DNA from: Pseudomonas bharatica CSV86
GTDB lineage: Bacteria; Pseudomonadota; Gammaproteobacteria; Pseudomonadales; Pseudomonadaceae
Length of the DNA stretch: 64,000 bases
Direction of reading: 5' to 3'
NCBI RefSeq assembly: GCF_000319305.2
Contig: NZ_AMWJ02000002.1
Location: 496,001 to 560,000, forward strand
Shown: positions 17,611-26,844 of the stretch, one piece after another
Position numbering within the stretch: the first letter of the stretch is position 1
Layout: each line of letters begins with the position of its first letter
The notes under the pieces: model-generated
Seen by the model: the letters and a program-made list of their open reading frames with translations, nothing else
Databases searched by the model: none
Told to the model about the DNA's origin: nothing
Translations under genes and position numbers: made by a program

Positions 17611-18068
17611 GGCTTGTCCTTCTGATCCTTGCCCAGCAGCTCCATCAGGCGCTGGGCGAATTCCGGCGTGGCCGGGCGGGCGCTGGCCGGCGCTTCGACG
17701 GCTGTGTTCATGACATGCAGGGCGGTCAGGCTGCCCGGGGTATGGCCGATGAGGATCTGCTCGTCGCCGACCTGCACCAGCAACAGCCGATCACGAGGGC
17801 CCACCTGGCGACTGCCGACCACCTGGATCAGCTGGTTGGCGTTGGGCGCAGCGTTCTGCACCCGGCGCAACAGCCAGGCGAGAAAGAAGATCAACCCCAG
17901 CACCAGCAACAGGCCAAGAACCAGTTGGGTCAACTGGCCAGCGACGCTGCCGGAGGTTGCCGGTGCCACCGTCGCCACGGCCGGCGTGGCGCCAACCTGC
18001 GCCGCCAGGCCCACGGGCATCCAGCACAGGCCGGCGGCGAGCGCCAGCAGGAGGAGAAAACGCTTCAC
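17607..18068 (-). CDS. fliO: FliO flagellar export assembly protein
   Basis: 153 aa. An N-terminal signal-like segment (1-23), a periplasmic Ala/Thr-rich stretch, one membrane helix (about 47-68, LVLGLLLVLGLIFFLAWLL) and a cytoplasmic domain with VVGSRQVGPRDRLLLVQVG, typical of FliO. It helps FliP assemble. The start abuts the fliN stop and the end overlaps fliP. Confidence 0.93.
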   Translation of the reverse strand: MKRFLLLLALAAGLCWMPVGLAAQVGATPAVATVAPATSGSVAGQLTQLVLGLLLVLGLIFFLAWLLRRVQNAAPNANQLIQVVGSRQVGPRDRLLLVQVGDEQILIGHTPGSLTALHVMNTAVEAPASARPATPEFAQRLMELLGKDQKDKP

Positions 18069-18536
18069 TCAGCGCAGCTTCTTGATGCGTTCGCTCGGGC
18101 TGATCACGTCGGTCAGGCGGATGCCGAACTTCTCGTTGACCACCACCACCTCGCCATGGGCGATCAGCGTGCCGTTGACCAGCACGTCCAGCGGCTCGCC
18201 GGCCAGGCGATCAAGCTCGATCACCGAACCCTGGTTGAGCTGCAGCAGGTTGCGGATGCTGATTTCGGTGCTGCCCACTTCCATGGAGATGTTCACCGGG
18301 ATATCCAGGATCACGTCCAGGTTCGGCCCGTCCAGGCTGACCACTTCGCTAGGGCGTGGCGAACTGCCGAATTCTTCCATCGGCAGACGGCTGGGGCCGC
18401 CGCTGGAGGCGCCACTGTCGCCGGCCATCAGCGCATCGATATCGGCCTGGCCGTCGCCGCTTTCGCTCAGGGCAGCGGCCCACTCGTCGGCCAGTGCCTG
18501 GTCTTCCATCGAAGTAATGTCGTTTTCGTTAGCCAT
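18069..18536 (-). CDS. fliN: FliN flagellar switch protein
   Basis: 155 aa. An acidic variable N terminus (residues 1-70) is followed by the SpoA/SURF domain (about 75-150; LDVILDIPVNISMEVGSTEI, then IDRLAGEPLDV-type core and NEKFGIRLTDVIS). It is part of the C ring and binds CheY-P and the export ATPase complex. ATG 18536 (MANENDITSMED) is chosen over an upstream in-frame start that would add MLVEDK. Confidence 0.95.
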   Translation of the reverse strand: MANENDITSMEDQALADEWAAALSESGDGQADIDALMAGDSGASSGGPSRLPMEEFGSSPRPSEVVSLDGPNLDVILDIPVNISMEVGSTEISIRNLLQLNQGSVIELDRLAGEPLDVLVNGTLIAHGEVVVVNEKFGIRLTDVISPSERIKKLR

Positions 18537-18581
18537 CTTGTCCTCGACAAGCAATCAAATCGGTTAATGAGGGTCAGGCGC

Positions 18582-19550
18582 TCAGCGTCGCTCGATCGGC
18601 GCCTTGATCTGCAGGGCCAGGGTGCCCTTGTGCGAGCCCAGGCTGGCCTTGAACGACGGCACGCCGTTGGCGCGCACGACCAGGTCCTCGGGCAGTTCCA
18701 CGGGAATCACGTCGCCTGGCTGCATGTGCAGGATGTCGCGCAGCTTCAACTGGCGCCGGGCCACGGTGGCACTGAGCGGCACGCTGACGTCCAGCACGTC
18801 TTCGCGCAGGGCCTTGACCCAGCGCTCGTCCTGGTCGTCCAGGTCGGACTGGAAGCCGGCGTCGAGCATTTCGCGCACCGGCTCGATCATCGAATACGGC
18901 ATGGTCACGTGCAGGTCGCCGCCGCCGCCGTCGAGTTCGATATGGAAGGTCGAGACCACCACCGCCTCGCTCGGGCCGACGATGTTGGCCATGGCCGGGT
19001 TGACCTCGGAGTTTATGTACTCGAAGTTGACCGGCATGATCGCCTGCCAGGCTTCCTTGAGGTCGACGAAGCACTGGTCGAGGACCATGCGCACGACACG
19101 AAGCTCGGTCGGGGTGAACTCGCGCCCCTCGATCTTGGCGTGACGGCCGTCGCCGCCGAAGAAGTTGTCCACCAGCTTGAACACCAGCTTGGCGTCGAGG
19201 ATGAACAGCGAGGTGCCGCGCAGCGGCTTGATCTTCACCAGGTTGAGGCTGGTCGGTACGTACAGCGAGTGCACGTATTCGCCGAACTTCATCACCTGCA
19301 CGCCGCCCACCGCCACGTCGGCGGAGCGCCGCAGCAGGTTGAACATGCTGACGCGGGTATAGCGGGCGAAACGCTCGTTGATCATTTCCAGGGTCGGCAT
19401 GCGACCGCGGACGATGCGATCCTGGCTGGTCAGGTCATAGCTCTTGACGCTGCCGGGATCGGCGCTTGATTCGGTTTGCACCAGGCCATCGTCGACGCCA
19501 TGCAACAGGGCATCGATCTCATCCTGGGACAGCAGGTCCTGCACGGCCAT
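18582..19550 (-). CDS. fliM: FliM flagellar switch protein
   Basis: 322 aa. The N-terminal CheY-binding peptide DLLSQDEIDALLHGV (residues 5-19), a CheC-like middle domain (about 45-230; FFGGDGRHAKIEGREFTPTE) and a C-terminal SpoA domain (about 245-320). It is the C-ring protein that receives CheY-P and sets rotation direction. It lies 9 bp after fliL. Confidence 0.97.
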   Translation of the reverse strand: MAVQDLLSQDEIDALLHGVDDGLVQTESSADPGSVKSYDLTSQDRIVRGRMPTLEMINERFARYTRVSMFNLLRRSADVAVGGVQVMKFGEYVHSLYVPTSLNLVKIKPLRGTSLFILDAKLVFKLVDNFFGGDGRHAKIEGREFTPTELRVVRMVLDQCFVDLKEAWQAIMPVNFEYINSEVNPAMANIVGPSEAVVVSTFHIELDGGGGDLHVTMPYSMIEPVREMLDAGFQSDLDDQDERWVKALREDVLDVSVPLSATVARRQLKLRDILHMQPGDVIPVELPEDLVVRANGVPSFKASLGSHKGTLALQIKAPIERR

Positions 19551-19559
19551 CTTCGGCTC

Positions 19560-20060
19560 CTACTGCAATACGAAATTGGTGAACAGCAACTGGTCGATGA
19601 CCAGCTTGCCGACTTCCTTTTGCGCCACTTCCTGGACGCTGGCGGTGGCCTTCTGGCGCAGCATTTCCTGGCCGACCGGGGTCGCCAGCGACTCGAAGGA
19701 CTGCCCGGAGAAGAGCATGACCAGGTTGTTGCGGATCACCGGCATATGCACCTTGAGCGCCTCGAGGGCGGCCTGGTCGCGGGCCTGCATGGTGATGCTC
19801 ACCTGCATGTAGCGCTGGCGGCCGTTCTGGTTGAAGTTGACCACGAAGGCCGGCGACATGGATTCGTAGATGGCCGGTTGCTTGACGTTGGCCGCAGCCG
19901 CAGCAGGTTCGGCGGCAGGCTTGCTTTCGGACTTGTGCAGGAAGAACCAGGTAGCGCCAACCGACAGGCCGATGGCCAGCAACAGGGCCAGGACCAGCAG
20001 CAGGATCAGTTTGAGTTTGCCTTTAACGGCGGGGTCTTTGACTGCTTCGCTCTTCGCCAT
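19560..20060 (-). CDS. fliL: FliL flagellar basal-body/stator-associated protein
   Basis: 166 aa. A single N-terminal membrane helix (about residues 16-40, LKLILLLVLALLLAIGLSVG) and a periplasmic stomatin-like domain (about 65-166). It supports stator function under load. It is first in the fliLMNOPQR-flhB block and separated from fliK by a REP pair. Confidence 0.95.
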   Translation of the reverse strand: MAKSEAVKDPAVKGKLKLILLLVLALLLAIGLSVGATWFFLHKSESKPAAEPAAAAANVKQPAIYESMSPAFVVNFNQNGRQRYMQVSITMQARDQAALEALKVHMPVIRNNLVMLFSGQSFESLATPVGQEMLRQKATASVQEVAQKEVGKLVIDQLLFTNFVLQ

Positions 20061-20155
20061 GCCAATAATCCGTCACTCACAGGAGGTTTGTTCCACTATG
20101 GCGTGTGGGCGAGCAAGTGTTATGCCAGTTTCAGGAAGGAACGGAGCGCCGTGAA

Positions 20156-20233
20156 CCCTGTGGGAGCTGGCTTGCCAGCGATTGCGATGGTGAATTCACT
20201 ACCGTCATCGCTGGCAAGCCAGCTCCCACAGGG
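20156..20233. repeat. REP palindrome pair between fliL and fliK
   Basis: Two nearly perfect inverted REP units (CCCTGTGGGAGCTGGCTTGC and its complement) flank a 25-bp centre. They lie in the 186-bp gap between the fliK stop and the fliL start and probably act as a transcript-processing or attenuation hairpin. Confidence 0.9.
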
Positions 20234-20246
20234 TCCGCGCCAGCCT

Positions 20247-21542
20247 TTAGACGACGTAGTCGACGGTACTGGAGCCGATGACGGTCTGCGGTTCCACCGC
20301 CGCGACATCGGTCTCGCCGGCCTCGGCATTGCGCCGCGCCGCCACGCCACTCATCTTCGGCGAATCGTCCTGGCTGGCGCTGTGCTGCTGGCGCTGCTGG
20401 TCGGCGACGTTGACGTCCGGCTGGGCCATGCCTTGCTGGCTGAAGAGTTCGCGCAGGCGGTGCACCTGGCCTTCGAGGGCATCGCGCACCCCGGCGTGAC
20501 CGCTGGCGAAGGTGATCTGGGTCGGCTGATCGACGGCCATGTTCACCTTGATGTCGAGGCGCCCGAGCTCCCTGGGCTCCAGCTGGATATCGGCAGACTT
20601 GAGGTTCTGGCTGGACAGGTACATGACCCGGTTGACCAGGCCCTCGGTCCAGCCGCCCTGGTTCATGGCCAGGGGCTGGTGCAGCGGCGCGGGCGCCACG
20701 GCATTGGCGGTCTTCGGCGTGACCGCCTGGGTCAGGCTGGCCAGGCGGTTGGCGAAATCGTCGACCCGGGTGTCGCTGCTGGCGCCCTTGAGGTCCTTGA
20801 GGCCGTCGTCGATCAGGCCGGCGAAGGCCTTGTCGCCGCTTTCGGTCTGGCCGGCATCGGCGTCACCCGGCTGGAGCATCTGCGCCAGTGTATTGACAGC
20901 CGGTTGCTGGGCCTGGGCACCCTCCTGCCCCGGGGTCTTGCTGGCGTGGGCCGAGGTAGTGCCCTGGGCCTGGGCGTTCTGTTCCAACGCCAGGCGCAGT
21001 ACCGGCAGATCGGCCAGGGCATCCGCCTCCGGATCGAAGGCCTGCTCGTCACTGACCGCAGGGGTGATCGCCGCCGCCGGCTGCTGGCCTGCCGCCTGGA
21101 GCACCGGCGCCACCGCTTCGGCCTGGGCCTGGAGCAATTGCGCACCCTGTGCAGCATCGGTCAACTGGCCGGCAACCAGGTTGGCGTCGAGGGATGACTG
21201 GGCATTGGCATCGCTCGCATCGCCGCTATCGCCCTGCCCGGTCGCGCTGGCCTGGACTTCATGTTCGTCAGGCAATTCCTTGCCGCCATCGGCAACCTTG
21301 CCGGCTTCGGGCTCTTGCGCCTTGCCGCTGTTTGCCGCCGATTTGTCGACGCCCCCACGGCCCTGCGCAGGCACCTCGCTCTTGCCGGCAACCGGCTCCT
21401 TGGCCTGCTGCGAATAGACACGGGAAAAGTCCGAACCCTTGTCGTTCAAGCTCTGCGTGGCTTTGTCCAGGGTACCGTTCTGGGACCGTGCGCTCTTGGC
21501 GGCAACGCTGGATTGCAGCAATGGGTTTGATGCGACGGGCAT
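20247..21542 (-). CDS. fliK: FliK hook-length control protein
   Basis: 431 aa. A long variable Ala/Gln/Asp-rich ruler region (residues 1-about 310) is followed by the conserved C-terminal Flg_hook domain with LEPRELGRLDIKVNMAVDQ and FASGHAGVRDALEGQVHRLREL. It measures hook length and triggers the FlhB export switch. ATG 21542 (MPVASNPLLQSS) has an AGCGGAGAC purine stretch upstream; the longer ORF start is not supported. Confidence 0.93.
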   Translation of the reverse strand: MPVASNPLLQSSVAAKSARSQNGTLDKATQSLNDKGSDFSRVYSQQAKEPVAGKSEVPAQGRGGVDKSAANSGKAQEPEAGKVADGGKELPDEHEVQASATGQGDSGDASDANAQSSLDANLVAGQLTDAAQGAQLLQAQAEAVAPVLQAAGQQPAAAITPAVSDEQAFDPEADALADLPVLRLALEQNAQAQGTTSAHASKTPGQEGAQAQQPAVNTLAQMLQPGDADAGQTESGDKAFAGLIDDGLKDLKGASSDTRVDDFANRLASLTQAVTPKTANAVAPAPLHQPLAMNQGGWTEGLVNRVMYLSSQNLKSADIQLEPRELGRLDIKVNMAVDQPTQITFASGHAGVRDALEGQVHRLRELFSQQGMAQPDVNVADQQRQQHSASQDDSPKMSGVAARRNAEAGETDVAAVEPQTVIGSSTVDYVV

Positions 21543-21640
21543 GAAAAGGTCTCCGCTACAGAAGCTTGGCATCACGAATAGCGAAGGTTACGCAAAAGTC
21601 GCGCCAGGTTGCGCCTGACGCGACGTCGAAGAGCGCAAGC

Positions 21641-21988
21641 TCAGCTGACCTGCACCCGCTTGCACTCGTCACAAAAGATGTCGTGGACCTCGGCAAACTC
21701 CCGCCGTATCTGATCGATCAGGTGCTCGATGCCGAACAGCGAGTGCTGCTGCACCCGCTCTTCCACCTGGCGGCAAAGTTCTGCCAGCTCATGCGCCCCC
21801 ATGTTGCTGGCACTGCCCTTGAAGCTATGCGCCGCCAACCGCAATTCATCGGCATTGCGGGCGCGAAAGAGGTCGTTCAGCCGCCGCTCGGAGTCGTAGA
21901 GGAAGGTTTCCAGCAGCTTGAGGTAGTCGTCCCCCATGACGTCCTGGAGGTCGCTCAATACCTTGCGGTCAACATGAGAATCGGACAC
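21641..21988 (-). CDS. hptB: HptB histidine phosphotransfer protein
   Basis: 115 aa, a single Hpt helical domain with phospho-acceptor His54 in LAAHSFKGSASNMGA. The start is GTG 21988 with AGGAGTG 5-8 nt upstream. In P. aeruginosa HptB relays phosphate from hybrid kinases to HsbR, whose output reaches HsbA and the FlgM/sigma-28 and biofilm pathways. The gene order hsbA-hsbR-hptB downstream of fliJ is the same here, placing the switch physically inside the flagellar locus. Confidence 0.92.
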   Translation of the reverse strand: MSDSHVDRKVLSDLQDVMGDDYLKLLETFLYDSERRLNDLFRARNADELRLAAHSFKGSASNMGAHELAELCRQVEERVQQHSLFGIEHLIDQIRREFAEVHDIFCDECKRVQVS

Positions 21989-22015
21989 TTGTTCACTCCT
22001 TGATCAAGACTGCGA

Positions 22016-23718
22016 TTATGCCAGAGCGTCCCAGACGAACTCCACGCGCGCCCGGCGCCCGCCATCGCTCCATTCGGCATGCCGGCCCAGCCGGCGGACC
22101 AGATTCAGGCCACGTCCGCTCAGGCGCTGCTCGACAGCAGGCAAGGCGCTCACTTTACCCATGTCGAAGCCGTCGCCGCTGTCCTCGACTTCAATAATGA
22201 GACGCCCTCCTCCCTTCCAGGGTTCCACGCGCAGGCTTACGCGGATATGGCCGCTGTCCAGGGCCTCCAGGCGCCGGTCGCGCTCCTGATAGTAGGTGGT
22301 GAAGCCCTGGGCATCGCGCTTGAGCGCGGAGTCCAGGCCCAGCACCCCATGCTCCAGGGCGTTGGAATACAGCTCGTTGAGCACGCTGTACAGGGCACCG
22401 CTCTGCTTGCGCAGGCCGTGCACCTCCTGCAGCACCTGCATCAACCAGGGCAGCGGGTTGAAACGCTTGAGGGTCCGGGCACGGAACTCGAAGGACAGCG
22501 ACCAGTCCAGCGGGCTCGACTGGCCGCTGTCGGAGTACATCAACGGCGCTGGCATCAGCCGCTCCGGGCCACCACGGTGATTTCCAGCAGGCTGGCATCG
22601 TCCCGCGCGCGGCCACGGAACGCCTCCAGGGCCAGCAGGACGTCGTCGAACAGATGCTCGGGACGGCGATTTTCGCTGAACACCCGCAGCAGGCGCTCGA
22701 CGCCGAAAGGTTCATCACTTTCATCGCAGGTTTCCACCACGCCATCGGTCAGCAGGAACAGGCGGTCACCCAGGGCCAGCGGCAGCACATCGGTACGTTC
22801 GTCGAAGCGTTCAGGCGGCAACACCCCCAGCGGCAGGTGCCGCGACACCAGCGGCGTGGCCTGGTCGCCGGAAGCCGGCAACAGATAGCCGTCAGGCATG
22901 CCACCGTTCCAGACTTCCACCACGCGCCGCTCGAAGCTGAGGTTCAGCAGCAACGCGCAGCAGAACATGTCCACCGGCAGGATGCGCTTGAGCTTGGCAT
23001 TCATCTCGCGCAGGGTTTCCGCCAGGCCGTAGCCCTTGGCCGTCATGCCATGGAAGACTTCGGCCAGGGGCATGGCACCCACTGCGGCCGGCAGGCCATG
23101 GCCGGTGAAGTCGCCGAGCAGCACGTGCATGTCACCGGTGGGCGTGAACGCTGCCAGCAGCAAGTCGCCGTTGAACAGTGCATAGGGTGATTGCAGGTAG
23201 CGGATGTTCGGTGCACCGAGGCAACCGGCATGGGCGATCTGGTCGAACACCGCCTTGGCCACACGCTGTTCGTTGAGCAGGTGGTTGTGATGCAGGGCAA
23301 TCTGGTCGCGCTGTTCCACTACCGTGGCCTGCAGGCGGCGCAGGCGATCCATGGCCTTGATCTTGGCTGCCAGCACCGCCGGGCTGTAGGGCTTGGCGAG
23401 GAAATCGTCGCCGCCGGCCTCCAGACAGCGCACCAGGGCATCGTCCTCGGTCAGGGAGGTGAGAAAGATGATCGGCACAAGCTCCTCGCCGGCCAGCGCC
23501 TTGATCTGCCTCGCCGCTTCGAAGCCGTCCATCACCGGCATGACCGCGTCCAGCAGCACCAGTTGCGGGCGCTGTTCGGCGAACAGGGCGACCGCCAGCT
23601 TGCCGTTCTCCGCGGTCAGCACCCTGTGCCCCTGCTTGCGCACGATGGTAGCCAGCAACAGCCGGTCGGTCCCGCCATCCTCGGCGATCAGGACAGTCAG
23701 GGTATGCCCGTCGCTCAT
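22016..23718 (-). pseudogene. hsbR: HsbR response regulator / PP2C phosphatase / HATPase, split by a frameshift
   Basis: The first frame (23718 to 22555) encodes a receiver (D57 in LLDAVMP) and a PP2C-type Ser phosphatase domain (LLGDFTGHGLPAAVGAMP; LLTDGVVE) and stops after ITVVARSG. The second frame (22555 to 22016) encodes a HATPase anti-sigma-type kinase domain (NELYSNALEHGVLG; DSGDGFDMG). In Pseudomonas HsbR these are one protein. Adding one base at the GGG run 22566-22568 fuses them (VVAPERLMPAP) into 567 aa, close to the known size. A genuine TGATG-coupled gene split is the alternative reading. HsbR controls HsbA phosphorylation. Confidence 0.75.
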
Positions 23719-23726
23719 GCTGGCGC

Positions 23727-24032
23727 TCAAGTGATATCGAAGAGTTTTTCGAAGTTGGAGATCGCAAGGATCTTGCGCACATCGGAGTTGGTGTTGATCA
23801 CCCGGATATTCGAATTATCGCCACCGGCGTGGTCACGCAGCAGCAGGAGCATGCCCAGGGCGGAGCTATCCAGGTAGGTGGCGTCCTTGAGGTCGACATC
23901 GAAGCTGTCGGGGCGCACCGGCGTGCGCTCGTAGGAATCGCGAAATTCCTGGTGCCTGCCGAAATCGAAACGACCCTTGATGCGGATCGTCAGCTTTTTC
24001 CCGTCCTGGGACAACTCGGTTTCAACAGCCAT
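23727..24032 (-). CDS. hsbA: HsbA anti-anti-sigma factor (STAS domain)
   Basis: A 101-aa STAS-domain protein with the phosphorylatable Ser56 in ATYLDSSALGMLLLL. In P. aeruginosa, unphosphorylated HsbA binds the anti-sigma factor FlgM, freeing sigma-28, while phosphorylated HsbA favours biofilm signalling; HsbR sets the state. It lies 8 bp upstream of the hsbR start and about 95 bp after the fliJ stop. Confidence 0.93.
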   Translation of the reverse strand: MAVETELSQDGKKLTIRIKGRFDFGRHQEFRDSYERTPVRPDSFDVDLKDATYLDSSALGMLLLLRDHAGGDNSNIRVINTNSDVRKILAISNFEKLFDIT

Positions 24033-24126
24033 GTTGGCGCTTCCTTCGGAGGTGGCGAGTGCGGTCCTCTAGAAGGTTTAGCAGCCCGCCCGGAGCCCGG
24101 CAAGGCAGGCCGACCAGCGCGTGGTG

Positions 24127-24579
24127 TCAGAATCGATCGTGCCGCGGCAGGCGTTGCGACAGCTCGTCGAGAAGCTTCTGCTCACGCTTGTCCTCCAGCA
24201 GCCGGGCTTCCTCGATGTAGCGCTGGACCAGCTTGCGCAGCCCCTCGACCCGGGCGTAGGCCTCCTGCCAGGTGCCGCGGGCGCTATTGAGGTTGTTCTG
24301 GTGCCAGACCAGGCTCTGGTGCTGCTGCGCCACCGCCGTGTCGAGCTGGCCGAGGAAACGCTGGAAGCCCACCAGCCATTTGCCCGACACCCCCTGGCTG
24401 CCGCGCTGCATCCATTGCTGCTGGTAGTCGCTGCGGAACTGGTCGAGTTCGGCCAGCTTGGCCTGGGCCTGGGCCACCTGCTGCTGGAAGTGCCCGAGAC
24501 GCTGCGCGGCCTTGCGCTCGGCATCCTCGGCCATCTCCACCACCGGGGCCAGGCGCGCGGCACGACTGGGCTGGGCCAT
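24127..24579 (-). CDS. fliJ: FliJ flagellar export chaperone/stalk protein
   Basis: A 150-aa, almost entirely helical coiled-coil protein rich in Gln/Arg/Glu (LAPVVEMAEDAERKAAQRL; C-terminal DELSQRLPRHDRF). It acts as the central stalk of the FliI ATPase and links it to FlhA. It lies 6 bp after fliI. Length matches Pseudomonas FliJ (about 150 aa). Confidence 0.93.
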   Translation of the reverse strand: MAQPSRAARLAPVVEMAEDAERKAAQRLGHFQQQVAQAQAKLAELDQFRSDYQQQWMQRGSQGVSGKWLVGFQRFLGQLDTAVAQQHQSLVWHQNNLNSARGTWQEAYARVEGLRKLVQRYIEEARLLEDKREQKLLDELSQRLPRHDRF

Positions 24580-24585
24580 GGCCTA

Positions 24586-25943
24586 TCAGCCTGCCGTGAG
24601 CGGCGTGAATACCGCTGCCAGCTGTTCGCGGCTCTGCTCCTGGCTGACGTTCTCGTTCAGCCCCTGGCGCAGGAAGTGCACCAGCCGCGGTTGCAGGGAT
24701 ATGGCCAGGTCGGTTTCCTTGTCGCCGCCGGCCACGTAGGCGCCGACGCTAATCAGGTCGCGACTCTGCGACAGCCGCGACCACAGCTGCTTGAACTGCT
24801 GGGCCTGGGTCATCTGCTCGGGCGTGACCACCTGCGGCATGACCCGACTGATGGAGGCCTCGATATCGATGGCCGGGTAATGCCCCTCCTCCGCCAGGCG
24901 CCGCGACAGCACGATATGGCCGTCGAGGACGCCGCGCGCCGAGTCGGCGATCGGATCCTGCTGGTCGTCGCCTTCGGAAAGCACGGTGTAGAACGCGGTG
25001 ATCGAACCGCCGCCAGCCTCGCCGTTACCGGCCCGCTCCACCAGCTTGGGCAGCTTGGCGAATACCGAAGGCGGGTAGCCCTTGGTCGCCGGTGGCTCGC
25101 CGATGGCCAGGGCGATTTCGCGCTGGGCCTGGGCGAAGCGGGTCAGGGAGTCCATCAGCAACAGGACGTTCTTGCCCTTGTCGCGGAAATACTCGGCGAT
25201 GCGCGTGCAATACATGGCTGCGCGCAGGCGCATCAGCGGTGCGTCGTCCGCCGGCGAAGCCACCACCACCGAGCGCTTGAGGCCCTCGGTGCCGAGGATA
25301 TGCTCGATGAACTCCTTCACCTCGCGCCCCCGTTCGCCGATCAGGCCGACCACGATGATGTCGGCCTCGGTGAAGCGGGTCATCATCCCCAGCAACACCG
25401 ATTTACCCACGCCGGTGCCGGCGAAGAGGCCCAGGCGCTGGCCGCGGCCGACGGTGAGCAGGCCGTTGATGCTGCGAATGCCGACGTCCAGGGGCTGGCT
25501 GATGGGGTCGCGGTTAAGGGGTTGATGGTCGGGCCGTCCATCGGCACCCAGTCCTCGGCCTTCATCCCGCCCTTGCCGTCGAGGGCGCGACCGGCGCCGT
25601 CGAGAACACGGCCGAGCATGCTCATGCCCATCGGCAGGCGGCCGCTGTCGTCGAGCGGCACCACCCGCGCCCCCGGGGCGATACCGGCGACGCTGCCCAC
25701 CGGCATGAGGAACACCTTGCCTCCGGCAAAGCCCATGACCTCGGCCTCGACCTCCACCGGGTGATAGCTGTCGTCATTGATGACCTTGCAGCGGCTGCCG
25801 ACGGCAGCGCGCAGGCCTTCGGCCTCAAGGGTCAGGCCGACCATGCGCAGCAGGCGGCCTTCCACTACCGGCTGGTGGGGCAGGCGGATGGCGTCGGCGT
25901 AGGTACCCAGGCGCCTGGCGAAGCTGGTGCGGTCAAGGCGCAT
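24586..25943 (-). pseudogene. fliI: FliI flagellar export ATPase, frameshifted
   Basis: F1-beta-like ATPase powering flagellar export. From ATG 25943 (MRLDRTSFARRLGTYADA) the frame runs through the N-terminal barrel to GPTINPL at about residue 141, then shifts at the GGGG run 25518-25521. Restoring one base gives NRDPISQPLDVGIRSINGLL and then the Walker A box AGTGVGKS and the rest (MDSLTRFAQAQREIAL; GYPPSVFAKLP), for 452 aa. Without repair the nucleotide-binding half is out of frame. It overlaps fliH by 11 bp. Confidence 0.92.
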
Positions 25944-26724
25944 CGCTGGCTTCCGTTTCCTCGACCGGCACCTTGTTGTCCTGCAACTGGAAATGCAGGT
26001 CCGGCGCAGCCGGATGCAGCCCCTGGTCATGCAATTGGTCGAACAGTTGCTTGAGCGCTTTCTCGAGGCGGGTTTCCATGGTCGCGTCGATACGGCTGTG
26101 GGCGGTCTCGATCCAGCAGCCGCCAGGCTGCAGCGAGTCGTCTTCGAGCAGACGCCAGTTTTCCTCATGCCGCGCGCGCAGGGCCTTGGCCAGCTCGAAA
26201 TCCTGGGGATTGAGGTGAATGCGAATGTTCTCGGCGCCCATGGGCAACAGCTTCAGGGCTTCGCGCAGGACATGGGTGATCTGGCTGGAATCGGTCTTCA
26301 GCTCGCGGCCGACGACCTCGCGGGCAATATGGCTGACCAGGTGCACGAGATGCTTTTCGATCTGCGCGTCCTGCTCGGCGATGGGGTCGAGCAAATGGCC
26401 CATCAGTTGCTCAAGGCTTTCCAGGCGTGCATTCAGGGCCACTTCGGCCTCCTGGCGAACCTTGAGCTGGGTGCTATGGAAACCTTCGCGCTCGCCCGTG
26501 GCGAAGCCCTCGTTGTAGGCCTCCTGGCGAATGCTCTCGAGCTCTTCGAGGGTCAGCGGCTGGACTTCCTCCAGCGGCACTTCCTCGACCTCCTCGGCGA
26601 CCTCCTCGGGCTCAGGCTCGGGTTCCGGCTCCGGCTGCGGGTCGAAACTGGGCAGTGCCCAGCGGTCGAAACCCTCGACGTCGCGGGCGCGGATCAGTTC
26701 ACTCAGATGTTCGTTGGTCGACAT
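25933..26724 (-). CDS. fliH: FliH flagellar export ATPase regulator
   Basis: 263 aa. An acidic N terminus contains a Pro-Glu run (about residues 37-46), followed by the FliH helical domain (about 70-150; EAYNEGFATGEREGFHS with GxxxG-type spacing) and a C-terminal FliI-binding domain (IRIHLNPQDFELAKAL). It holds FliI at the export apparatus. ATG 26724 (MSTNEHLSELIRARD) is chosen; six upstream residues in the open frame are not conserved. Confidence 0.94.
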   Translation of the reverse strand: MSTNEHLSELIRARDVEGFDRWALPSFDPQPEPEPEPEPEEVAEEVEEVPLEEVQPLTLEELESIRQEAYNEGFATGEREGFHSTQLKVRQEAEVALNARLESLEQLMGHLLDPIAEQDAQIEKHLVHLVSHIAREVVGRELKTDSSQITHVLREALKLLPMGAENIRIHLNPQDFELAKALRARHEENWRLLEDDSLQPGGCWIETAHSRIDATMETRLEKALKQLFDQLHDQGLHPAAPDLHFQLQDNKVPVEETEASDAP

Positions 26725-26844
26725 GATTCCATGCGCTCTCAAGTCGGGTTACGGATGACAGAAGCCCAGGCACGACCCGGGCTTGACGTCCAAACCCAAG
26801 GCTGCCTGGCAATCGGCGCCGCCCCGCAGGCCGGCGCCGACGCA

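Noticed and set aside
22555..22555. Natural gene split of hsbR at a TGATG overlap
   Set aside because: The overlap looks like normal coupling, but the single-base repair yields the usual fused three-domain HsbR of about 570 aa and the defect matches five other run-length shifts, so a frameshift is preferred; not excluded.
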